From Molossus alvarezi (taxonomy: Eukaryota > Chordata > Mammalia > Chiroptera > Molossidae): DNA of 64,000 nt. The notes below the pieces were generated by a model that saw only the letters and a program-made list of their open reading frames with translations, was not told the DNA's origin and made no database searches. Positions 32,349-43,129 of this stretch are shown here, piece by piece. The DNA lies in contig CM073886.1 in the NCBI GenBank assembly GCA_037176705.1, positions 19,515,501-19,579,500 of the forward strand, in the 5' to 3' direction. The stretch's first letter is position 1; each line of letters begins with the position of its first letter. The translations under genes were made by a program, and so were the position numbers.

Positions 32349-32544
32349 GTAGGGGGAAGAAGGAGAGAGGGAAAGGAAGGAAGACACCCAGTCTAAATTG
32401 TGAATAAAAGCAGAGAATTATAGAGAGGAAGTTCAGGCAGCGGCCTGGAGGGACTCGACCCTGTACCACTGAGAACGCTAACTCCCTGCAGACTTGTGAA
32501 TGATCCCTCTGAGTGACAGATGAAGAGGCTGTGGCCCAGGGAGC

Positions 32545-32912
32545 CTATCTTAGTCTAGTCCAGCTGCTAAAGCAGATACCATGGACTGAGTGGCACATGA
32601 ACAACAGGACCCTCATTCTCAGTCTGGAGGCTGGGAGTCCAAGATCAAGGTACCAGCAGGTTCCGTGTCTGGGGAGGACTTGCTTACTGCTCCACAGCTG
32701 GGCCGCTTCTCTCTCATTGGCCCGCACAGGAGGAGAGAGAAACAGCTCTGTGGGCTCTCCTTCGTAAGGGCACTAATCCTGTCTCTGAGGGCTCCACCCT
32801 CGTGACCTCATCACCTCCCAAAGACCCCACCTCCTAACACCATCACCTTGGGGGTTAGGTTCCAATATACAGATTTGATGTGGGGGAAGACAGATTTCAG
32901 TCCACAGCAAAG
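32545..32912 (-). mobile_element. MaLR-type LTR (MLT1/MST-like), reverse
   Basis: 'cagctgctaaagcagatacc', 'ggaggctgggagtccaagat', 'caaggtaccagcaggttccg', 'cctcgtgacctcatcacctc', 'ccccacctcctaacaccatc' and 'accttgggggttaggttcca' follow the reverse LTR layout. Solitary, no viral coding part. Confidence 0.7.
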
Positions 32913-33799
32913 CCTGGGTGAGTTTCTTATGGTAAAACAGGGACTTGCTGGGGTGGGTGGGGCTGGGATGCTCATCCCCAGGCTCCTCCCCTTTTTCACT
33001 TCTGCTTTTCAGGAAGAGCAGGGCGGACACCTATTAATTAATTGCCCACAGGGTGCCAAGCATGGGTGCTCATGATTCGGTTTTCAGGTGGTGGAGTGGG
33101 CTTTGAGGAGAGAGACTGGTGATCCAGCTAGGCAATGTCGGGCTCAGTGACAGCAGCAGGGTTCAGGGATCTGGTCCCGGGGTGGTGGCATCTCATGGAG
33201 GGCAGTGTGAGAGCTAGAGAGCAAGTGGGTTTGGGGCAGGAACTAGTGTGCAGAGAGGCCTCTCCATGTGAGACAGAGAGGTGAGCGCTTCCTTCAGCGA
33301 CTGCTCAGCCTGGGCTTGGCCTGGAGTAGAAAGACAGACAGACAGACGGGGGCAGCTGAGAGTCCCCGGGTGACAGAGGACACTGGGCAGTTGGGAAGGT
33401 CAGGTTGCAGGGTGAGGCGCAGGAGGGAAGGGCACTGTGCAGAGAGCAGCCAGCTTCCTGGGGACTGGAGTACACACACCCAGTAGGGGCCACGGGGTTT
33501 CTAGAGAAGATTTTTTTTTTTTTTTCCTGGGACCTTAGATATTCAAATTAGACTGAATTTCACTCAGTTCTAAGAGCTTTTGTTATACACTTATTCTGTG
33601 CAAATCCTGCTGGGGAAGTCTTGACAGCATGCTTCTTTCTTGCAATGAATGCAAAAAGTTATTTCTTTTTACTGAGATGGTTGAGGACATTGGAGAGGAG
33701 GGAAGGCCCGTTCTCTCCCCCTGGTGGGCTGAGGCTGCCGAGAAGTTAGCTTGGGTGGGCCGGCTCCTCTGTGTGTCTTATGCTTGTGGTAGGCCCTGC
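32913..33799. other. Unassigned G-rich sequence with a poly-T run
   Basis: A T run lies at about 33511-33526 and a GACA run (agacagacagacagac) at about 33331. No gene evidence. Confidence 0.4.
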
Positions 33800-34620
33800 G
33801 CAGCTCAGCTTAAAGTTTTAATTTATGAGCAATGGTGGAGGGGATCCCTGAAGTCCCTCTTCCCCTCTTTGCTTTTGGAATTCGGCTTTTAAATTCCAAG
33901 TGAGCTGCAAATATACTCTTAGACTGGACTCGATGCTAACATTTTGCAATTAAACCTGCCTGCCCTGCATCGAGTTGTTGGCTTTCCTCCCTGTGTTCTC
34001 TCCCAGGCAGGGCCTCCCAGCACCGTTCTGGGGAAGAAAACATTTATTTTCGGCCTTGAAGAGGCAGGACCGAATAGCCACGGGCTTTAGCTGAGGCCGG
34101 TGGCCAGCCCTCCTGCTCACCTCCCAATTCCCTAATCTAATCTAACTCAGTGGGCTTTGTGGGGGTTCATTTAAGCAGCAGAAGCTGTGTTATAATTGTT
34201 ACATGTGCCAGCAACAATTTGTACCATCTGGGTATGGGAGGGGGTGGGGAGAGAGAGGAACAGAGAGAGAGAAGGAGAGAGAGACTAATACTACCACACA
34301 GAAAGATTTTTATTCTATTACCCAGGCGATATAATTCAAGAGTCGCTGCAGAGCAATTGGAAACTAAGGAATGGGAAACAATGTAGTTATAGTGAAATGT
34401 CAAAGTATAATGAAACGGGGGAACAGCACTGCTTTATGGTACCGCCAAGTTACAGGCAGGTGGCAGCTATAAATATGTATATAAATAAAAATATGGATGA
34501 AATGTCAGGCCTTCCAGCTGGCTTGGTTAAAGGACTTTAGTAATATTCTATTTAGGGTAACAATGGAGTTTGACAATTTCTACGAAAAATACATCATGTG
34601 AGAATGGCTCGGTCCGCATT
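33800..34620. promoter_or_regulatory. Candidate conserved regulatory block E
   Basis: A mostly repeat-free block with three AACAAT SOX-type cores (34213-34218, 34377-34382, 34559-34564), an A/T-rich MEF2-like 'ctataaatatgtatataa' (about 34468), CATCTG/CATGTG E-box words and 'ttttgcaattaaac'. A GA-rich stretch (34250-34285) interrupts it. Role inferred from motif texture only. Confidence 0.42.
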
Positions 34621-34879
34621 CGTGGCGAGGTGCTCTGAATGGCGCTAAGATCCTAGCACAGCACCGAGGGCCTGGTGGGTGGGCCCATTCTGCCTAGAAT
34701 GGCCATTTGCTTCCTAGCCCATGAGGGGTAACTTGGTTCTCTGGCCTGAGGACACAGGTTGTTTTATTCCTGTTACTCTCTTAACAATAAGACACCCACA
34801 AAACACATTGTCCGTGTACCAGCCCTGAGGTCTTACCTGTGGCAAAGTGGGGATCAATGTATTTCTTTAGTCACACAGT
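34621..34879. other. Unassigned sequence
   Basis: Nothing recognisable. Confidence 0.4.
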
Positions 34880-35445
34880 GAAATGTAGTAAGCATTTTCT
34901 GTGTTGCTGAGTATCTAAAAGTGAGCAAAAGTATGTATCATCTTGAACTGCATGGATCTTATAGTTTAGTTGGGGGGTGGTGCAGAGATCTGTGATCAAT
35001 AGAATGATCACAAAAACAAATGTAAAATTCCAATAGTGATCCATGCTTCACATTTGAGTTGTGTTGGTCACATAAAGGGCTTTCTGAAGGAACTACTGTT
35101 TGAGTTGACAAGAAAGGATGAGAGGAGATTAAGGAGTTAAAGAGGGATGATACTAGCATTTCCGGCAGCGAGATTGCCATGTGCAAAGGGCCTGCGGTTG
35201 GAAGGACGTTGGTGAGTATGAGAGCTGGAAAGAGTGGCGTTGGTGAGGTGGAGAGTGGCCTAAGTCAATTAGGACGTGGAGGCAGGGGCAGCCCAGACAG
35301 GGGGCTTGCAGGCCATGATCAGGAAGGATGACTTTACTCTTTGAAACAGGGTCCACTGAAGCGTATTAAGCAGTGCAGCCCTAGAGCCCCTGGGAGCTAC
35401 TGTGTTTATTTTGCAGTTGCTCAGGAGCTCCAGGAAGTTAAAGGC
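34880..35445 (-). mobile_element. L2-like LINE relic, reverse
   Basis: 'gctgagtatctaaaagtgag', 'catggatcttatagtttagt', 'ggtggagagtggcctaagtc' and 'ggccatgatcaggaaggatg' fit a diverged reverse L2 3' region with its upstream extension. Confidence 0.45.
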
Positions 35446-35489
35446 TGCTTTGCTGAACAAGTACTACCTGTGGTTTGATAAATATAGTA

Positions 35490-35780
35490 GAAGCACCCAC
35501 TTTACGCCAAGCACTATTCAAGGCACTTCAGATGCATCACATGTGAGACAGCGTCTTCGCCCTTGAGAAATCCACAGGCCAACAAGGAAGTAATCATAGC
35601 AGCCAATGGTGTAAGTGTCAAGCGCCTTGATGAAATGAAACAGAGGAGGGGCCTTAGCTATCCAGATCACTTTCTGGCATGGATATCCTCTGAACAGTGT
35701 CTTCAAAGGAGAAAAGTTGTCCTGGCAAAGAAGGCATGGAGGAAGGGTTGGGTCTTGGAAGTGAGAATAGCATGAATAAG
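35490..35780 (-). mobile_element. L2-like LINE relic, reverse
   Basis: 'cactttacgccaagcactat', 'cttgagaaatccacaggcca' and 'gcatggaggaagggttgggt' follow reverse L2-type order. Interrupted on the right by a SINE head. Confidence 0.45.
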
Positions 35781-35838
35781 CCCTGGCCGGTTTGGCTCAG
35801 CTGTTGGAGTGTCAGCCTGCAGACCAGAGAGTCCCGGA
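35781..35838 (+). mobile_element. Second head-only Ves SINE fragment
   Basis: The Ves head (ccctggccggtttggctcag to agagagtcccgg) is present and then stops. The body and A-tail are absent. Unlike the 2979-3027 case, I find no target duplication, so later deletion of the body is possible. Confidence 0.75.
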
Positions 35839-36544
35839 AAGTTCCTCAGTACAATACACCCAGTGCTGGTGAAGGGCATGGGGAGACCCCGTGCTCCGAG
35901 GATGGGTCTTCTTGTTCAGTGTCTGCTGGCATCTCCTAAAATCACATCATATCACTGGAAAATCATCTTCCAGGTTTATATGTCAAAGTCATGTTTTAGC
36001 CTTTGCCTTCTCTCCCAGCCATGTATGTGTTATAAGCTGTTATAGATATGATCAAGCTGGGTTGGCACCGCACAGAGTGTCCATGCTTGTGAAAAGTGGG
36101 AATTCAAGCCACCTTTTGGACTGTGCCCTCTGCATTGGTGCATGAAGGCAAGATACTCTGACATGTATGAAATGGACTAGTTGGATCAAGACACTGAAAA
36201 GAAAAACACCGTCCCAAACTCTATCATACAATGGGAAACATTTGGATAGAACTGGAGAAAGGGTAGGATAGAGGAATAGGTGTTGCCTCAACCTAAATCC
36301 AGCCATCTTCTGACCTACATGTTTTGACCATGAACACATGTGATTGCCAGTCTGTGTTTCCTCTTCTTTTTGACCTTTCTTCTGACCTACGGGGTCCTGA
36401 GGCAGTCCTTAAGTCAAGGATGGTCGCACCAGGGACCACAGTGTGGTCAAGTGATGATCAGGGTCCTCGCCCAACATTCTCTAGATGTAATCAGCCATTG
36501 ACCAACGCCCTGTCCCATAATGAAACATTGTTCTGTGTTTTGCT
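35839..36544. other. Unassigned sequence
   Basis: No gene or confident repeat seen. Confidence 0.4.
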
Positions 36545-36680
36545 TATAGGTTTAGGCACTCACTGAACAGTTATTGGTGGGGCACTGATTATGTGACGTG
36601 TGTGATGCTAAGGATAGTGAACAAGACCGTTGTCATCGTTGCTGCCTGGGAGCCAAAGATCCAGAAGGAGCAAAAATGTT
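36545..36680 (-). mobile_element. L2 LINE fragment, reverse
   Basis: 'gttattggtggggcactgat', 'tgatgctaaggatagtgaac' and 'aagaccgttgtcatcgttgc' fit reverse L2. Confidence 0.5.
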
Positions 36681-37403
36681 AGTCTTCAATTAAAATGGCA
36701 GGTGTCCTTTCAACCAAAAGCTGGAATGGAACGTTATTAGGAACAATTCGATTTTACTCAGGGATTCTCTCTTCTGAGCCCCTTACCTCACCAAGCAGTT
36801 AGGTTTCAGCTAGAAGATACATATTTTTTCCTTTGTGACACCCAAATGTGCTCTTTGCAGATACTTTACCCTCCTCATTTTCAGATACTTCACATTTCCA
36901 CAGCTTGATTCTTCCTCAGCTCTTTGGAATATATTTTTGTTTTCTGCGTGAGAATTTCTAAAACCCCAGAGCTATTGGTGAGGAAATCTTGAATATTTAC
37001 ATAGATATGCACGTTTTGTTGGAATGATAGAAGAAATCTTATTTTACATTTTAACCCGTCGTAGTACCTGAGATCACTGAGATGATGGGTCAGTGTGGAA
37101 TCTACGATTCATTCTCTACCTTGGTTCTTACCACAACCCTAGTAAGTCAATCCCATCAATATCCCCATGTGGGAAATGTCAAGTTCAATCCCTTTCCCTA
37201 AGGGCAGGGCCAGCTTGCTGGGCATGTGCGCTGTATAGTCACCCAGGGCCCTACACTTCAAAGGGCCTCAATGTGGTCTAATGCTCTGCTTGGAATTCTT
37301 AATAATATTTGAATTATTCTTAATAATTTAAAGAGTTTATATATTCTTAATAAATTCTGAATTATGTAAGGGGGCCCATATTGTCCCTTTGCTCTTGTCC
37401 TGC
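36681..37403. other. Unassigned AT-rich sequence
   Basis: The AT-rich part at 37280-37375 has repeated 'ttcttaataa' words. No gene evidence. Confidence 0.4.
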
Positions 37404-37702
37404 AAATTATGTAGCTGGCCCTGGCCAGTTTTGCTCAGCAGTTAAAGCATCGGCCCATGGAACAGAGAGTCGCGGGTTCAGTTCCAGCCAAGGGCATGTA
37501 CCTTGGTTGCAGTTCGGTCCCAGCCATGGTCAAGATCATGCGGGAGGCAACCAATCAATGTGCCTCTCTCACATCGACATCTCTCTCTCTCTCTCTCTCT
37601 CTCCCCCCCTCTCTCTCCTCTCTCTCTCTCTCTCTCCCTCTCTCCCTCTCTATCTCTCCCCCACCCTCCTCGGGTGAGGATTAAAAAAAAAGAAATTATG
37701 TA
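37404..37702 (+). mobile_element. Full-length Ves SINE with expanded CT tract
   Basis: The target duplication AAATTATGTA lies at 37404-37413 and 37693-37702. Head with A and B boxes, 'gaggcaaccaatcaatgtgc' body and an A9 tail. The usually short pyrimidine part has grown to about 90 bp of CT repeats (37580-37670), a microsatellite born inside the SINE. Confidence 0.9.
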
Positions 37703-38689
37703 TCTTGCCCTGACTAAGGGACAAAGCAGAGCTCTCTGCAGGGTTGATCTAAACACAAAATCTGCTCCTTTAACAGCGCCCCCACATTAGCTCCCCTCAG
37801 TATTTCATGCCAGGAAAAGGCCTCTCTTAAGGAAATATGGAAGGTGCCTGCTTCAGTCTCCCAGCTGTGGGTGGATTCTCTTTGGGAAGTGAATCACCTT
37901 CTAATGTATGGTCGCTCAAGTACATCTGCTGTGTTGATATATCACTTGTTTTATGGGCCTGGATTAATTCCAAAGTAAACACTAAATACTCAGCTGAAAA
38001 GCTGTAAACACAAGACACGACATGCATAGCAACTCCCAGCATCGTTTGCCAAGGGCCTGAGTCCCTCTGTGCGGTATCCTGTTTGATGCAACAGAATCAT
38101 TGTTGCATCTGCTCTGAGCAGTCATTTCCAAATGGATTTTAAGATTTGTAAGCGAGGGGGTATTGCGACTGGGAGAACACATATGAACGTGCATTTCATC
38201 TCCTTTGCATGCCTTGGCACCCTGGAGGTTCAGCCCAGGGATGCCCACCTTCCTGAGCGCGACGGTGTCCCCTGGGTCCCACCTATGGTGGTGCTCTGCC
38301 AAGGGGGCCCCCAGCAGCCCATATCCTGGTGCAGAGATGCATCAGCCTGGAATAAGGGGCATCTTTTAATAATTCGTGGGCTGGGAGTGTGTATATTTTC
38401 ATAGTTCAAACCCTGGTGCCATGCACACAAGCAGTAGCTTTGCATATCCAAGAGGTCAAGCAACAGAGTGTTGGGTCATCAAAGAGCAAACACTGTCTTC
38501 AGGCTTGTGTCCTGGGTCCTGGGCTTCCTGACAATGCGAACGAGTTCTTAGTTCTCAAATGACAATTTCAAAACAGAGTTTGCTTGTCAGTCTCATTTTC
38601 ATGGCATTAGCATTGCGTGAATCTAACACACACATCTATTGTATATAAATGTACCTCGTCTTGAATTCTTCTCTTCTATTTAATTAAAT
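37703..38689. other. Mostly unassigned, with enhancer-like parts
   Basis: 37900-38010 and 38540-38690 are AT-rich and repeat-free with words such as 'ggattaattccaaagtaaac' and 'tttaattaaataaag'. Evidence for a regulatory role is weak. Confidence 0.3.
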
Positions 38690-38766
38690 AAAGAGGGCCG
38701 GATTTCCTGCATGACCTTGAGGAAGTCCTGGGAGCTCTCTGGGCCTCTGTTTCTTCACCTTCCACC
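38690..38766 (+). mobile_element. MIR SINE fragment
   Basis: 'gcatgaccttgaggaagtcc' and 'ctctgggcctctgtttcttc' are the MIR central words. Confidence 0.65.
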
Positions 38767-38979
38767 TGTTTTTGATCATGAACATTCTTTGTGAAGTGTC
38801 GCCCTCATACGTTCAGCCTAACAGGGCCCTTCCCAGCCCTCGCAGGGAAATCTGAAAGCAATCCCCGCTCTTCTTGGCTGCAGACAAAATGGTCCTCCTT
38901 ATGAGAACATAGCCTTCCCACCCCACAGCCAAAATGATCTCCCTAAAAAATAAAAACTGTGAGTGGTTAAGATCAACAT

Positions 38980-39350
38980 TTTTGCTGTTACCCAGTGGAT
39001 ACCTTCATCACCCCTCTTCCAACATCCCATGGTCAGTCAAGCAGATACTCCTTAGTACCTCCAATCATTATGATATTTTTGCCACAGGACATTTGCACAT
39101 GCTATTTCCTCTGCCTGGGATGCTACAACCACCAGTCCCCACCTTAGTTCCCAGCTGCTCTCATATTAAAACTTCTTTGTATCAGACATCACGCTTCTAG
39201 GAATATCCTTTCTGATGAACTCTTCTGGTCAGAACATGACTCTCTACATACATTCCAGGTGCCAAGTAACTTACTTCCCAGTGGGTCATGTGTCTCTTCC
39301 ACCAGACCTGTGTCTTTAGCACCCGAGTTTATCCTCCGGATCTGCACAGG
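38980..39350 (+). mobile_element. L2 LINE 3' fragment
   Basis: 'ccacaggacatttgcacatg', 'ctatttcctctgcctgggat', 'gaatatcctttctgatgaac' and 'cagacctgtgtctttagcac' are L2 3' words. Confidence 0.7.
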
Positions 39351-39559
39351 GCCTTCTTCTAACAGTCACATGAATGCAGGAATTGTCTAGTTCTGTTGCT
39401 TGCCACCTTCCCCTGGGGTTGCTGTGCCTCGGGTCCAGTTCACTCTGCTCGGCTACTCGTTGCCCCACCATGTCCTGGCATGTCTATTCCTCAAACCCTT
39501 GCCTGTCAATCTTCTGAGAAAGACAGTGTATTCTCTTCGGGCTCATTTTTAAATTCCCT
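39351..39559. other. Unassigned sequence
   Basis: Nothing recognised. Confidence 0.4.
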
Positions 39560-39865
39560 CTCAGCTTCACTCATATATCATCTTTTCAGACAGGACTACA
39601 CTGACCCCTCCATTAACCGCAGACCCCCTCCTCACTCCCATGCTCCCTGCTTCCCTTCTGTATCTGATATCTTTCAATGTCTCTTATCGCCATCTTCCAC
39701 ACTATGTGTTTTATTTATTTATTTTATTTGATTGTGTTGGTCTCTCGCCACTAGTACATAAGCTCCATGAGGGTGGATATTTTAGTCTATTTTTTTATTG
39801 CTCTATCTATGGAATATCTGTCACAGAGTAGGCACTTATTAAATATTTGTTGAATGATTCAAAAA
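39560..39865 (+). mobile_element. L2 LINE 3' end
   Basis: 'catcttttcagacaggacta', 'acataagctccatgagggtg', 'cagagtaggcacttattaaa' and 'tatttgttgaatgattcaaa' form the L2 terminus. Confidence 0.8.
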
Positions 39866-39945
39866 TGGTCCATGGATGGATAAATGGGTGGTTGAGTGGG
39901 TGGGTGGATGGGTGGATAAAGGAATGAATGGGTGATGGATGAATT
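39866..39945. repeat. (GGATG/GGTGG) short tandem array
   Basis: Imperfect GGATGGATAAATGGGTGG-type units directly follow the L2 3' tail, which suggests the tail seeded the array. Confidence 0.85.
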
Positions 39946-40214
39946 TGACTTTTTAATATCAATAGTAGCCTCTGCTTTCTAGACCTTGGATTTTGGGAGG
40001 AACACCATTTATTATTATACTTTCAGGCAAACTTTCTGGGGCAAGTCCAGAGATCCTTTGGCTCCCCGGGGTTTGGGCAATTACTTTGCACTTGCCATTT
40101 TGTGCAAAAAGGCATTTGCTCCGTTCTCCCTTCCCTCTCTGGCACATTGACTATTGTGGTTGAAGCAGGAATTTCCAAAGACCTGTTGGAGTGGATGAGT
40201 GTAGAAAAACCAAG

Positions 40215-40454
40215 GCACAGATTATGGTATGTTTTATGTTGCCAGATTAAAGCGCTGCATTTAGCTTGTGGAACCATTTAAAATTTCAGCTGTTAATTGG
40301 AAAAGTTATTGATATGGCAGCCATTCAGTTTGGATTTGAGGGGACAATTCTAGTTCCAAATATTCTACTGTGCTGTGTATCACGGAAATGGCCTCAGCAC
40401 TGCAATATTTTGGCATTCCAAATTATTGCTTGCACCTGGAAATAGTACATACAC
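40215..40454. promoter_or_regulatory. Candidate conserved regulatory block F
   Basis: Repeat-free and AT-rich: 'ccagattaaagcgctgcatt', 'cagctgttaattggaaaagt', 'tattgatatggcagccattc' and 'ttggcattccaaattattgc' (near-palindromic TTGGCATTCCAAAT). An A16 run and the MITE lie just to the right. Role inferred. Confidence 0.45.
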
Positions 40455-40498
40455 AAAAAAAAAAAAAAAATCCTTTCCAAAAGCAATGATCTGGAAAA

Positions 40499-40635
40499 TA
40501 CAGGGGTGGGCAAAAGTAGGTTTTACAGTTGTTCCTGTGGAAAGAGACATGCAGGTTATGATTCTTACAATAGCTTTATTGACGTAAAAAAAATGTCACA
40601 ATGGCACAGTGCACTTACTTTTGCCCACCCCTGTA
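40499..40635. mobile_element. Mariner-like MITE, 133 bp, TA target duplication
   Basis: TA at 40499-40500 and 40634-40635 flanks 40501-40633. The termini are inverted repeats: CAGGGGTGGGCAAAAGTA on the left and its exact reverse complement on the right, 18 bp without mismatch. There is no transposase ORF, so it was mobilised in trans by a Tc1/mariner transposase. The perfect termini suggest a relatively recent, lineage-specific insertion, in keeping with known DNA-transposon activity in bats. Confidence 0.92.
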
Positions 40636-40829
40636 TAATCAGCATAGTTTGGAAACTTATTTTCTATTCCAGTCCATATTATTTTAAACTATGACCAGTG
40701 ACGATATACACACATTTATTATTACTTTTATCAAAACACTGAATTACTTTTTCTACTGACAACTCATTAAAGGCAGGAATCATGTTGAGTGGTGTGTTGG
40801 TTGAATCCTTGGGTAGCACATAATTGAAA
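40636..40829. other. Unassigned sequence
   Basis: AT-rich, nothing recognised. Confidence 0.4.
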
Positions 40830-41215
40830 ACTGAATAGAAATTAGCTCAAACAAGAAGCACATGTATGACCTCACTTAAAAATTCAGGGGGCAAGGCAAT
40901 GCTAGGGTTAGCTAATTCAGCTAATTTAGCAATTCAACAACATCAGTAAGCTTGCAGGTTTTTGCTATATTTCTGCTCTGGTGTTCTGCCTTTGTTATTT
41001 TGTTTGCTTATTGTCTTGGGCTGACAGTCTTCCTGATCCCAAAATAGCTGCAATTACTCCAGACATCACACAAAGATTTCAACACTCAGAAAAAAAGAAC
41101 AGGAAATGCCCCTTTGGATTTTCCGTCTTAGAAAAAACTCCTTAGAAGCCCAATGGCCTCTCCCAAAGACTTTTACTGACATCCCATTGGCCAGATGATA
41201 TAATGTGCTTTAATC
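40830..41215. mobile_element. Old interspersed repeat, unnamed (copy 1)
   Basis: Resembles a common mammalian repeat with 'cttcctgatcccaaaatagc', 'agcccaatggcctctcccaa' and 'cccattggccagatgatata'. A second, very diverged copy seems to lie at 54485-54965. I cannot name the family with confidence. Confidence 0.4.
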
Positions 41216-41249
41216 ACAACATAAGATATGAGATAGCCAAGATTGATTT

Positions 41250-41475
41250 ACAGCAGTAGTTCTCATACTTGAATATGCTTCAGAATCCCCTGGAGAGCTT
41301 GAGAAAACAGAGAGGTGGGCCCCCCTCCCAGAATTTCTGATTCAGTAGGTCTGGTGTTGGGCCTAGATTCTGTAAGTCCCAGGGGATGCAGATGCTGCTG
41401 GGACCAGAACAGCCATTTGAGACCCACAGACATGGAGCAGCCAGGTTTACCCCCTTGGCACTGGGGAGAAGCTCA
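41250..41475 (+). mobile_element. MER5A-like hAT-Charlie element
   Basis: 'cagcagtagttctcatactt', 'gcttcagaatcccctggaga', 'cagaatttctgattcagtag' and 'gtctggtgttgggcctagat' then 'gcagatgctgctgggaccag' give a nearly complete MER5A in order. Confidence 0.85.
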
Positions 41476-42099
41476 GCTTCCTTGAAGGGCATGGTTGTCA
41501 GGAGGTGAGTGAAATACTTGGGTTTCTGGCAGCTAGAAAATGACCTGTTGTTTAGCTAGCCAACAGCGGCTGGCGCAACTGGTATCTCTCAGCAATAACA
41601 TGGTACCAGTAAGAGCTGACTGACAGTGAACTTGAATTTGGAGGCGGAATGGTGTCTAAATGTGCATCTATCACCATCCAAGGGCTTACAATGTACAGTC
41701 AACTCACTGCAACATTTCCATTTTATTTATTTGTTTGTTTTTATGTTTTCAAGAACCATACCTTTCGTGGGAACTCACAGCCACCCATCATTGAGGTAAC
41801 CAGATATTTTGGAAGATGGTGTGATAACCCATCCGGCAGGTGAAAAATCGGGGGACTCACGGAAGTGAAGAGTGTACCTAAGCACTCACAGGTGCTGAGC
41901 GTTGGCACTTAGATCCACGCTGCCTGACATCCCTTAGTAAGCTTCCAAGATCTGAAATCACCAGCAGGTGGCTGTTTCGAGCCCTGTCAGACCCACCGCG
42001 AAGAGTCTTCTCTTTTGCTTTTTCAAGCTATCTGTGAGGTGGGCGGATGTCAAGGAGGATCAGGGTAGGAACACGGTTACTGTCTTCACTTACATGCCA
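41476..42099. other. Unassigned sequence
   Basis: No gene or confident repeat seen. Confidence 0.4.
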
Positions 42100-42400
42100 A
42101 AAGGTACACCAGCGAGCCATGAGCAAACCACAGCCACGGACGTGCTCCGGGGTTCTGCACGTACACGAGGGTTGGAGGGCTCCAGCAGCCTTCCCCTGTG
42201 GCGACCGGTCACAGAGTCAGTCTCCCGTGGTAGCGTGGCGGCGCTCGTTGCCGCTGTCACAAATCACAGCAGATTCCGGAGGTAAATCCACACGCGTGGA
42301 CCATCTCGCGGTTCCGTTCGGTAGAAGGGTAGGTTCCGTGTGGCGCGACGGGGTCCTCCACTTAGAATTGCCCCAGGCTGAAGTGAAGACCCCAGGAGGG
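42100..42400 (-). mobile_element. Possible MaLR LTR relic with unusually many CpG
   Basis: 'gctgtcacaaatcacagcag', 'attccggaggtaaatccaca' and 'accatctcgcggttccgttc' with 'ggtagaagggtaggttcc' align loosely to the reverse start of a MaLR LTR. About 24 CpG in 260 bp, many at sites that are CA/TG in such repeats. The repeat call is tentative. Confidence 0.35.
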
Positions 42401-42535
42401 CTGTGCTTTCTGGAGGCTGGGAAAACGAGCTCACGTCCAAGCTCCCTGGAGGTGCTGGCAGCTGGAAGCCGGAGGCTCCCGCTTCCCTGATGGCTGGCAG
42501 CTGGTCCTCGCTGGTCTTCACTGCAGGAAAAGCTG

Positions 42536-42781
42536 CCTGCACTTTTCTTTTTTTTTTTAATATTAAATTTTTTTTAAATTATTTTTAGAGGAAGGGAGAG
42601 GGAGAGAGAGATAGAAACATCGATGAGCGAGAACATCGATTGGCTGCCTCCTGCATGCCCCCCACTGGGGATCAGGCCCACAACCCAGGCATGTGCCCTG
42701 ACCGGGAATCGAACCAGCCACCTCTTGGCACATGGGTGACTGCTCAACCACTGAGCCACACGGGCCGGCCCACCTGCACTT
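42536..42781 (-). mobile_element. Ves-type SINE, reverse
   Basis: The target duplication CCTGCACTT lies at 42536-42544 and 42773-42781. On the minus strand the head (gggccggcccgtgtggctca) leads to a body with 'cgatgttctcgctcatcgat' and an A/T-rich tail. The tail is partly T-interrupted, so it is older than the 4.5 kb copy. Confidence 0.88.
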
Positions 42782-43129
42782 CTTGGTTTGCTTTCCTCCT
42801 TCTCCACCCTCCTTCAGCAACCATGGTCAAGTCCCTTTCATGCTTCGAATCTCTCCAAGTTCCCCTGCGGTCACATCTCCCTGGCTGCCAGCAGGGGAAG
42901 TTCTCCACTTTGGGGGGCTCTTATGATTATCAGGTCTCACCCAGATAATCCAGGATAATCTCCCATCTGGAGTTCTGTAACCTTCATCACACCTGCAAAG
43001 TTTCTTGCCATGCCATGCAGCACCGTCACAGGCCCCAGAGATCAGGGCATGGATGTTTCACGGAGGGGCATTCTGCCTTTCTCAATGCTCTCATCATCAT
43101 AACAAACACTGACCGGCACTGCCCTTATA
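42782..43129. other. Unassigned sequence
   Basis: No gene or confident repeat. It may be upstream L2-related sequence. Confidence 0.35.

Noticed and set aside
30565..32912. A provirus between two LTR-like pieces
   Set aside because: The two MaLR-type LTR fragments are of different subtypes, and the DNA between them carries no gag, pol or env-like frame. Independent solitary relics.
42047..42490. 147-codon ORF in CpG-rich DNA
   Set aside because: Arginine/serine-rich translation typical of GC-rich non-coding DNA. Part of it overlaps an LTR-like relic.
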